From Hemileia vastatrix (Eukaryota > Basidiomycota > Pucciniomycetes > Pucciniales > Zaghouaniaceae), in the NCBI GenBank assembly GCA_030280995.1, contig JASXTE010000015.1, forward strand, positions 18,552,001-18,616,000: a DNA stretch of 64,000 bases, in the 5' to 3' direction. Position numbers and translations under genes: made by a program. This document shows positions 54,501 through 64,000 of the stretch, piece by piece (position 1 is the stretch's first letter; each line of letters starts with the position of its first letter). Under the pieces are notes generated by a model. That model was given only the letters and a program-made list of their open reading frames with translations, searched no databases and had not been told where the DNA came from.

Positions 54501-57390
54501 TCCTAGTTCATTTGAACCATGAGTAAATGCCATAGGATATGATTTAATCAATCTCAAAATATTTTCTTCTTCAATTTTTGAGAGTTGAGGACTGAAAAAG
54601 GCCTTTTGGATTTCATTTTCCAATTCACCCATTTCATTGGTGGTTCTTCCACCTTGTAGTTGTTCTTCTCTAGGAGAAATGGCATACACTGAATTTTCAG
54701 AACATATCTTGAATTTTCTCTTACCATTCACTCCTATGGTGAAACAACTGTTTGCAGGATCTAGTTTAATTCCAAATTTTGTCAATAAATCATTTCCAAT
54801 AATAAACCAATCACTACAACTATTATTGTCCATTACTACAAATTCACAAACTGCTCTACATATCCATTATTATATTTAAAGAATACATCAGTTTTGTATT
54901 TGCCAATTGGATTTAATATAGAACCAAAACCCCTCCAGTTCTTTGTCTGAACAGGTTCTAGTTTTCCCTTATACTTACTGTCAAGTTTCATTAATGTATT
55001 AATAGAAACTACACTACCTGAAGCTCCAGTGTCAAGAATGGCATTCATTTCTCTTCCACATATAATAACAGGTGCTCTGATAGGTGTTATTTTGTAAGTA
55101 TCATGAGATACATCTTTAATTATTTCAGCTTCTTCAATGGAAGTTAAAGATGTATCTGTATGAGGTATAGCATCATACAGGAACATTATATCCTGTTCTA
55201 ATACAAATATCTCATTTTCATCATCACTGTAAGATATGTTACTTTAACAATCCTCACTGGATTCCACATTTTCATCTTCATGATTACTTGGTTCAGAATT
55301 CTGGGAGGTTTCAATAACATTTATTCTCTTCTTACACGTGTGACCTTTAACCCAAGGTTCATTACATTTATAACAAGTGTTATTCTCTTGTCTTTTAGGG
55401 ACAAGGGGAGCTGAAGGTTTTTTCTTCTCCACTGGTAATTTACTTGTAGTAGGTTTTACCACGTCAACACTTTGTCTGTAATTAATATACTTGGTTTAAT
55501 ATTTGTGGTTTAATAATATTTCATTACATATATTAATGAACCCAGAGGTTTCTCTGATGGTTTCAGTTGTAGCTACAATAATGTCTCTAACTGATATAGG
55601 TAACTTTTATATTATCTTTTCTTTCCACTCTTCATAATCCATTTTTGGATCCATGGCTTTCATGATTTTTATTAAATTCATTAAAAATACCATAGGTCTA
55701 TCTACAGCATTTGGATTATATCTGGCCTTTTCATACAATCTTTGTTGAGTGATTCTAAATTTTGGGCCACCAAATTGCCTTTCAATTAGTGCCTTCCATT
55801 CATTCCAGGAGTAATTAATTCCCTCACTCAATACAGATTCAAACCATAATAAGGCCACATCTGTAAATAAAGATATTAACTTTGAAGTAATTTCTTCATC
55901 AGGTAATTTGTATGAAAATTTTAAGTTATCAATTCTTTGTATGAATTGCTGCCAATCAGATTTTGAATCTCCGTCAAAAGATGGGTACTGATCTAACTTA
56001 GGCCAGTTCTTTTGGCTAGTTTTTGCTTCCCTAACCTGAGGAATATTGAGTAATTCACTTACTTTAGAAAGATGATCATGTATTTCATCTTTTACTGACT
56101 TATTATTCTCAGAGCCCATGATACTATGTTCATGTTCCATCATTGGTGTTTCATTTGCATTTTTCATGAAAACAGGCATTCTTGTTACATAAGAAGTGTT
56201 ATCTTTTATTCTTTCAGTATTTTTCAACATGTTTGCTACTTCTATATCCACTGTTTGTAACCTATCCTGTATTACTGGTACATGAGTTAGGGTGTCATTT
56301 ACATTTGAAAAAGATAATTTAACACGTCCCTCAATAGTAGCCATAATATTCTGAGAGTGTTCTAATTTATTTTCTAAATTTCTAATCTCAGATTTTAAGC
56401 CCTTATTCTCATTTACTAATTCATTATTTGAATTTTCAATAATTTTTAATCTATTGGCTGTTGTACTCAATGATTGTGTTAGCTGTAATAATACCTTTTC
56501 TGTATTATTATTTGACTCTTTTGAGAACTCTTCCAATTTTTCAATTCTCAATAATAATTTACTTATTATCTTTGATTCCATTGGATTTTATTTTAAAAAA
56601 TATTCTATTTTTTTTGTGTCCAACTCAGAAGACTCATCATTTGATTCCAATTTTATATTAATAGCATTATCCTGGTGATCAATAAAGCTATCTACATTGT
56701 CTTTGTGCAAAGACAAGTTTAACATATTTTTTTCAAATGAATAATATTTTAAATCATTATCAATTATATCCAATATTTCCTTATCAATCTCATTACCTAT
56801 AGGTAATTCATTGTTAGGTTGATGCAATTGATCATAAGAAGTTGGATGACTCACCAAGGTCTTACCCCATTTCCCTGCCTCTCCTTGGCTTTCCCCTGTA
56901 AGGGTGACTTCTGGATCCTTGTTGAGGAGGATTGTTGTAATTTTGGGCGTACCAATCCCATTTCCATTTGCTTAATGTAATTTTTTGGTCCTCCTCTTGG
57001 GCTGGAGGTGTTGCAATGGAATTGTTGGGTGCCACTGTTGGTGGTTGAGTCTTTATGTCCACTAGAGCTTGGTTGACTTCTATGAAACCTTGAGCTGCTC
57101 TCTTTTCCAGATTGTTGATCTGGTCCACTATGTTGTTGACTCTTATTGTCAAGGTGTTCAGAAGGGTGGATAGGGATTTAACTTGTTCTTGTAATGTATT
57201 TTTTGACTTCTTTATTGAAACCTGCTTTAAAAGCTTTTACCTTTCCTCCAGAGACATTGGCGGAGTGTTGTTGATTATGGGAGAGTCCTGGCCCTCAATT
57301 TGAATTTCCTGTAACAGGTCTTTCAGCTCTAGGTCTTAAGTTATAAGGTTTTGCCTTATTACTTACAATGTCATTGTTGTCACACATTTT
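51538..57390 (-). pseudogene. gag-pol: Element D Gag-Pol, fragmented
   Basis: Relic of the B polyprotein. Pieces: 57303-56862 (Gag N-terminal overlap region), 56857-56588, 56581-55607 (Gag core), 55462-55244 (zinc knuckle CYKCNEPWVKGHTC), 55186-54836 (protease, ILDTGASGSVVS), 54833-52263 (RT with VYIDDIIVFSK, RNase H, integrase DDE), 52097-51900 and 51786-51538 (chromodomain). Breaks include stops at 56588, 55244, 51900 and others, plus frameshifts near 56863, 54840 and 51800. Catalytic residues are mostly kept, so inactivation is recent enough to read through by eye. Confidence 0.93.
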
Positions 57391-57973
57391 CACGTGGAAT
57401 TTAAAGAATAGAAAGTTTAGATATGAAAACTTCAAAAAGGAGTTTTATCAGTATTTATCAATACCACTGAAGACAATTTTATTGATTACTTATTGGTATG
57501 AAGTGAATCTTTAAGTGCCAAAAGTCAAATATGCTTTTTATGTGGTCACTTGATTTAACTGGTCTACAATATGTAGCCGTATTTTTATATTTAAAAGAAA
57601 ACAACTGTCAGTAAGATTCTTTCTAAATATTTAATGAATGTTACAAACCAATAAAAAGAAAAGATTAAGAGTCCTGTTAAAAGAAAACAATTAATCAGTT
57701 TAATTGGTTTATTATCTGCAAAGATCACAAATTTAATTGGTCTATTGAAAGACTCCCACTAATAACAATTATATGTTAAATTAGCGGTAAAATTGTTGAT
57801 TCAATATCACAATTTTATTATATAACAGGGCTTCTTTTTCTGAAATCACTATATAAGTGACCCCAACCTGTTTTAATTATCCAAATATTTCTATAGGGAT
57901 ATTATCTACGTGCACCTTCTTTTGAAAATTTCACTTACTGGATTATAACAGAATTCTTGAGGAAAGGCCCCCA
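57391..57973 (-). other. Element D leader and primer binding site
   Basis: Counterpart of the B leader with only one copy of the ~80-bp unit that is duplicated in B. PBS TGGGGGCCTTTCCTC at 57959-57973 on minus. Confidence 0.7.
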
Positions 57974-57975
57974 AC

Positions 57976-59477
57976 TGTCAGGCTGAGGTCAAGTACAAGG
58001 ACATGAACTAGCTTGAATGATCAGTTTTCTAGAAGATTTAAATGGTCCTATATGAATACTGTAGTATAAATCCAATAAGTAGTAAAATATAATCAAAATT
58101 AAAGGTCTCAGTAATATAATTCTCACTATTTTTATATATGGCTTACAATCTTTGTAGTTTGTAGAAAAATAGATTTTATAATTCAGATACTATTCAAAAG
58201 TCTTATAAAAGTACTAATTGACATGTATTGTAATTTAATTGGTTATATTGGTTAAATTGTAAATGATAAAGAATGAAGAAAACAAGACCCAAAAACCTTG
58301 TCTTTTATACACACTGAGTTCCCCAATAAATCCCTTGATATACCATCCAATACACAGTTAATGACGCCTAAAATCCACTAATAAACCTGTCCATCAACAT
58401 TCTTAGTGATCCATGACATAATTAGACAAGTAACAACCGCAAAAATCCTGTAATAATAAGGGAAATCCATCAAAATTAAAGAAAATGACAAAAAGAGAGT
58501 ATATGCATATAAAACAATAATATAAAAGACTAAAGGAGACTTTTTAAGTTTCATAATAGCTTAAGAATAAGGGGGATCTACTGTAGAAATGGAGGGGCTA
58601 ATCCTGACATTATACTACGTGAAATTCCCATCCAAAAATAACCAAAATTGACTGAGAAACCACCAAAAAACTTAAAACAGAGCGTGAGATGTGGGGTAAC
58701 TACATGCAGTCCTTGGAAGGTGCTTGCACGGGTAAATCCTTGACTAAAATTAGGCAAATTTAAGCGTGGTGATGATATAAGATTCCAAGAATGAGGTTAT
58801 TAATGAAATTAGTGCATATAAACAAGGTCAATGCACTATTAATTAAGCTAGGACACTAAATAAGCGCCTGTTGCCTATTTTAGTGTGTTTCCCCACAGTG
58901 GGCATAGAATTTGGGGTAATTATAGTGTGAAAAAGCTAACTTTGCTAAAAATGAAGCTATTCACATGGGAAAAAAGCAGGCAGTATGTGGCCAGTACACA
59001 GAAGCCATTTCTGGCATAAAAAACACCAAATTTGAAAAGTGTTATTTTTATGCATTTAAATAGCCAAATCAATATTCCTAAATGAGCTCAATTGATCTGT
59101 CAAGGCGCATTTTTGATATTCTCAATTTTATAGGACATATAGTCAACTTTTAAGTGAAATAAAGCGCATTTCTTGTTTTTTGCGTAAAACAATGAATATA
59201 ACAGCTTTAAGTGTACTTAAAAATTATGTAACCTTATACTTAAGGTTCTTAATATTACCTTAACATATTCCAACTTAATATTAAGTACATAAGACCTATA
59301 AAAGGTGGATATATGCATGTATATAAGGTGTTATAATGGCAATTTTTTGTGTATTATCATAATTTTACTTATGTATACTGTTTGTGTACTCTCATTTATT
59401 GTTCCCATGTATAGTTCATGTTTTTAACATAAATTATAAGTACTTTTTACTCAGTCCTGTGAATATACAGGCTAACA
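57976..59477 (-). repeat. 5' LTR of element D
   Basis: 1502 bp. Terminal CTAACA instead of CTGACA. Followed by aaaat, the second copy of the target duplication. Confidence 0.93.
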
Positions 59478-59482
59478 AAAAT

Positions 59483-59701
59483 GATGCATCAATAAAAAGG
59501 TATCACATTCTTTGATATAATTTTAGAGTTCCTTTAATTGACACACTTAGTATAAAACATTTGATTTAAAATTTTATTTTAATTTAATTTTGAATTTCTT
59601 AATAAAGAAATTTGAATTTTTAAACTTTAGTATTTTTAATAAATTTTTATTCCCTTTTCCTCTTTTTATTGAGCACGGTGTTAGGGAGTAAAAATATACG
59701 G
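59483..59701. other. AT-rich spacer between elements D and A'
   Basis: Host-like AT-rich DNA, no gene seen. The last bases before A' are tacgg, part of which should be its target duplication; the other copy is outside the window. Confidence 0.5.
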
Positions 59702-60850
59702 TGTGGTAGCCTAAAGTTTAGTCCTAAAGTTTAGTATGGCACCTAAATACATAAATGGAGCTATTACGGTGTGAAAGATTGGCGTTATTTTTTTATAAAA
59801 GGGTTTTATTTAATTTATTTGAGTTTTAAATATGAAGAAATTGGTGAAGAGCAAATGCCTACGCGAAAACAATTTATTTTACAGAGAGAACTTATTTTTA
59901 TGGTCTGAAGAGTTTATAAGTATCAAGTCGAGTCATTCAAGAACCTTGGGAAATTTTCCCAGAATTGTTACTATTTTTCTCATATTTTTAAATGAATTTT
60001 AAAGTTTTATAAAAATATTTACATTTTTAGAAATCACTTAACTTTGATGAATTTTCACAGGGTGATTAGAGCTGCGCAGACTACGAAAATTAGTTTGGAA
60101 TTTAAAGGGGAAGTGGCTCTATTATGTGTAATTTTACTAGATTTTTTATTATAGTTTTAAAGGTTCTAATTGAGTCTGGACAGACTCTGCTTCGACTCCG
60201 TACGGACTCCGTTCGGACTCCGTTTCGACTCTGTACGGACTCCGTACGGGCTCCCGATTGACTCTGGGTGAGCTCTGGAGGGGAGAACTTAGGCACGTGA
60301 CTAGGTATACTTAAGAGCCTCTCAAACTCAAAATTGAGGGGGGGGGAATACATCATACAGCTTAATATTTAACCACCACAGTCTTATTTTTTATTACTCA
60401 ACAAATTAAATAAATTTGTAATACCCTTATAACTTTATATTTTATATATAACATTTTAGAAATACTATTCAACAATTTAAATCACACTTCAAACAGGGTA
60501 TCTTTAGAAAGGTCTTCATCACTGGGACTTGATTATTGCTGTCTCATAAAAATTTAAATTATTATAAAAACATAAAAGTCAATCTTTTCAGATCTTTCAC
60601 TGGTACACCTTAATTGTTGTTATCAGTATTTCATTTCTCAACAGCCACCTTTTTATTTAAATCTCAATAAGGGTTAAATATTTTAGAGTTTCATTTTTTT
60701 TTAATCAGATCCAAGTAGACTGGATAGCTTAGTGATTTAGAATACCCATTTTGTTATTTTTATTGCAAGGACGGGGTTTTCAGCTAAATCCACATATCTC
60801 CTCCGGATTCTGCTTACAGCAAGGCGACTGTAAGAGTTTACCTTACTATA
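59702..60850 (+). repeat. 5' LTR of element A'
   Basis: 1149 bp, shorter than A's LTR mainly because the TCCGTACGGA tandem array is reduced (60176-60262). A short duplication CCTAAAGTTTAGT sits at the start. Confidence 0.9.
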
Positions 60851-60852
60851 GT

Positions 60853-60869
60853 TGGCGCCCAACGTGGGG
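60853..60869 (+). other. Primer binding site of element A'
   Basis: TGGCGCCCAACGTGGGG, two bases after the LTR end; probably the unmutated form of the A-family PBS. Confidence 0.78.
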
Positions 60870-61026
60870 TTCGATTTCTCTAGCTTTCTTTAAAGACTTA
60901 CTTGGATCAAAAAGGTTCTTAGCTTGCAAGAGGCTTATTTTCTGAAACTCTAATTGGATTTTTGTTATTGGCCTGCAAGAGGCTTGTTATTTTATCGATT
61001 GTTAACACATTTCATTACTTATTGGG

Positions 61027-63553
61027 ATGTCTTCTTCTGCTGTTGCTTCTGGATCTTCTAACCCTCTTACTCCCTCAGTTAGAATTGTTTCTTGGGATGG
61101 CCCAAAGTTTGAGGGGGGAGGAGGTTAAATGGTTCATTAGCAGGTATGAAGCTGCTGCTGCTGTTGATGGTGCTTCTCATGTGGATATGGTGAAGCAAGT
61201 TAGGTTTTTTATTGCTGATAGGGAGGTGGAAAAAGAGGTTATTGCTATGCAGGCATTCAAGGACAAGGATTGGGTTAAGCTTTCTAAAGCTATGGTTGAT
61301 AGATGGGGTGTTAGGTTTACTATGATGGACCTCAATAAAATTGTTGGAGACTGGCAAGCAAAAGGTGGAGTTTCTTCTATGGCTGACTTCAAAAAGCTCT
61401 GTGTTCAGTTTGATGAAGTGGTGGAATATCTCATATTGGTGGATGAGTTAGTGCATGAGAATCAAGCAAAAGATTTGTTTTGGACAGCATGCAGCAGGGA
61501 TATTCAAATGGATGTCTTGAAGGATCTTTCAAGAAAAGATTTGATGAAGGAACTGCCTAATGGTGAGCAGAAACTGCCGGCTCTGGAGGTTATCAAAGAG
61601 AATATTCAAGCCCATCTAAAGTTATTGGCGTTGGACAAATATCAAGAGTCATGCACTCAATATGTTAGCAAGGTTAGCGAAGTTTTGGCCGAAAACAACG
61701 ATATTATGGTCAAAGACCAGGAGGCCAAGAAGGCTCAAATGGGATTACCTGCTGCTAAAGTTGAGGGCAATGTAGATAATAAGATGGTCGATCACTTGGC
61801 TGATTTAACGAAACAATTAAAAATATTTGTTCAAGAAACCCAGAAGGCCAATAAGGCCCCAATCGCTTCTTCGTCGACGTTGACTTCTTATCAGTCTAGA
61901 GGTTATGAACGTCGAAATTATAATGGAAATAATAATGGTAACCGCTTCCCAGGAAATGGGAGAAATGGTGGGAATGGTGGTAGTAGTTATAGAGGTGGCT
62001 ATGATGAGCCAAAGGTGTGCTCCTATTGTAATAGGAGGGGGCACAGAGCAACAGTATGTTTTGCTCTTGATAAGGATATGGATTCTGGGCGAGTTTTATT
62101 TGATGGTAAAGTTTATAAATTTCCTGATGGTTCGTTCATCAAGCCCAGTGATGGACAGTCTCCTTCTGATTTGGTCAGAAGAAGTTTAACAGCTGAAAGG
62201 AGAGCCAGATTTGAAGAGGTGACGGATGAAGATGTTAACGCCAAGGGTGGCAAAAATGGTAATGGTAATGGTGGAAAAGCTGACAAAGGTAAAGAGAAAG
62301 AGGTCAGTAAAGCCACATTTTCTACTTCTTTTGGTGGTTTAGAGCTGGAGACGGTTGCCCAGGTGGAGGGTAGCTGTATGGCCGGCGAATACGATGTTAA
62401 TGCTTCTAGAAGAGCAGCTGCTACTAAGGCAAAGAGTAGCATTCAGAGCCAATTGAGGGCTAATCCTGGCAAGGCCAATAACAAAGTGAACCCTTACTCT
62501 AAGGACAAGAATTCTAGTTCTCAAACTGCCGCCAACAAATTGAACCCTTACTCTAAGGACGAATTATATAAGATGCAGAAGGGGATTGCTGATATGGGGC
62601 CCCCTAGTTATGGCAAGTTTGATTTAAATGGTGAGCCTATGCCAGAGGATGATTCGGATTCTGAGGGGGACGTACTGTTGGCGTCTCTACCCAGACCAAG
62701 TTTTAGCGGTCCCATCCCAATGGAGGGAGTAAGAAGGACCAGCGATGGATCAGGATTAGTGCAAGAAGCTGGTGACGGAGTTAGGGTTATAGAAAGTGAA
62801 GATGTTATAATGGGGGGTGAAGATGGCTCGGTTGGACCTCAAGAGTTACCCAGGGCCAAGGTTGTTAAATCAAAGGTCCAGTATGAGCGGCCAGTAGTTT
62901 CTGGTCAAGCTAATGCGATGGACGTAGTTTTGAATAGGGTGAATCAACTGCAGATTCACTTATCTTTGGGGGAGTTATTTACAATTAGTCTGGCACTTTC
63001 TGAAAAGCAAAAGAAGCATTTGACAAGGCTTCGGGTTTCCACTGGAGAGGTGGAATATATTTGTGAAAATGTTGAAAAGTTTGGGGAAGATGTAGATACA
63101 CATTTTTCCACTCCCCTGGGTTACCTGGTGGTAACTCTTAACGGTAAAGAAGTAAAGGCCTTGGTTGATTCAGGGTCTCAAATTAATTTAATTTCATTAG
63201 AGCAAGCGACGAGTATAGGCTTGCCAATTAAAAGTGGAACTGGGGGAAACCTCAGAGGCATTGGAGGGCATGCAACAGAGCTGATGGGCACAGCTGAGCA
63301 TGTCAGGTTAGGCATTGGTGGATCTGTTGGTAAGGTTCACTTTTATGTGGCCAGAGGAGCAGTCAAAACTGTTCTGGGTGGTCCTTTTTTGATGGATTTT
63401 GAGGCCAGGATAGGGTATCAAGCTGGCATGGGAATTAGTTTGGAAATCACTGGTGAAGATATGCGGAGGTTACATATGCGGTTAGCGCCTCCTGGAGATG
63501 AAGGTTGGGAAACACGGCCAGGGATTACTACTCTGTGCCAGTGTTGTGTTTGA
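61027..63553 (+). pseudogene. Element A' gag-protease with an early frameshift
   Basis: True start by comparison with A is ATG 61027 (MSSSAVASG). About 85 bases later a one-base gain (GAGGGGGGAGG against GATGGGGAGG in A, ~61112) shifts the frame. A long open frame starting at 60962 therefore reads the wrong frame for its first ~50 codons (Leu-rich) and the right frame afterwards. The rest is open: zinc knuckle CSYCNRRGHRATVC, protease VDSGSQINLIS, stop TGA 63551. Codon CGA at 61915-61917 is Arg where A has TGA. With that one base exception, gag-protease is nearly intact. Confidence 0.88.
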
Positions 63554-64000
63554 ACCAAGAAGCGGCATATTAAACGGACGGCTTATGGTGAATTATGTTT
63601 GTTGGAAAGGGATGGATGCCCTCATTTTTTTGGGTAGCAGGGGCTGATCACTCTAATGTTGTAATCTCTCCTCAGGATGAGATCCCGGATTGCAATAGGT
63701 CAGCTCACTTGGAGATAATTCAAATGGATTCTCAATTATTTTCTGTCAATATTACTTTGGAGTGCAAATATGTTTTGGACTTTTCTATATGTTTATTGGA
63801 TTTACCCTGTTTTTCTATTAAATTTAAAAATGGTTAAAAAGGCAAAATGGGCCAAATTAGGTTGGATAAAAATTGGAAGGGTATGTTTTTGGACCTCCAG
63901 CAAGAGGGTAAACTGCAAAAATCTTATCAAAATCCGATTAAAAATCTCAGTATAATTAAAACACAAAAAAATAATTTTTGTGAAAATTCAATTTTGGTTC
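63554..64000 (+). pseudogene. Element A' spacer frame between protease and RT, broken
   Basis: Counterpart of 15198-15650. A one-base loss in a T-run near 63630 and TAA at 63835 break the frame. It contains one hairpin module (63894-63916, CCTC-CAGCAA-GAGG-GTAAACTGC), with the start of a second at the window end. Confidence 0.75.

Larger units (their letters stand above)
49855..59477 (-). mobile_element. Element D: damaged relative of chromodomain element B
   Basis: 9623 bp. LTRs 49855-51355 and 57976-59477 with TGTCAG...CTGACA (one end mutated to CTAACA), flanked by a perfect aaaat duplication (49850-49854 and 59478-59482). Same PBS, PPT and gene order as B. The LTRs differ from each other at several places and the coding frame has many breaks, so D is older than B. 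Confidence 0.95.
59702..64000 (+). mobile_element. Element A': second copy of element A, 5' part only
   Basis: LTR, PBS, gag-protease and the start of the spacer frame, nearly collinear with 11289-15650 of element A. Cut by the window end. Its differences from A allow mutations in each copy to be dated to one lineage. Confidence 0.93.

Overview
This is a eukaryotic, AT-rich, repeat-dominated window, almost certainly from a basidiomycete fungus. A rust (Pucciniales) with a transposon-swollen genome is the best guess. The guess rests on a basidiomycete-type CACTA/TNP2 transposase with short GT-AG introns, two members of what I recall as a rust-expanded hypothetical family, a RAD5/RAD16-type SNF2 remnant, and large Ty3/gypsy elements. 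No ordinary host gene is clearly intact.

Layout. 1-620: AT-rich, no gene. 636-3535: a satellite of about 25 near-perfect ~42-bp palindromes separated by two alternating spacers, each found in both orientations. 4257-9740 (minus strand): an eroded CACTA locus with an accessory gene and a TNP2 transposase whose in-frame TGAs sit where the family has arginine. 9840-43656: a three-level nest of LTR retrotransposons. Element C (9840-43656, plus) holds element A (11289-33168, plus, TSD tcgt), and A's 3' LTR holds chromodomain element B (22716-32446, minus, TSD ggaag). B has 1504-bp LTRs that look identical and a 1973-codon open frame. 43657-49850: fragments of an unrecognised minus-strand gene, a broken rust-family gene (plus), a ~250-bp MITE-like element and a broken SNF2 helicase gene (minus). 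49855-59477: element D, an older damaged relative of B (TSD aaaat). 59702-64000: the 5' part of A', a second copy of element A, running off the window.

The main unexplained structures are four. (1) A 23-nt module, made of a 4-bp stem that covaries between copies, a six-base loop and a NTAAACTGG tail, occurs about 30 times on the sense strand of elements A, C and A', in pol linkers and 3' noncoding DNA. (2) A pair of antisense, intron-containing genes lies between integrase and the 3' LTR of element C; both have a Cys-X2-Cys-X6-Cys cluster and a shared C-terminal motif, and one is fully open. (3) A 149-codon overlapping frame inside the 5' end of the B/D open frame looks like the constrained Gag frame and ends on a GTAAGT splice donor. 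(4) The palindrome satellite has spacers in both orientations.

Taken together, the locus is an accumulation of mobile elements decaying partly by C-to-T change at CpG, with one young insertion (B). All family assignments come from reading motifs; no database search was run.
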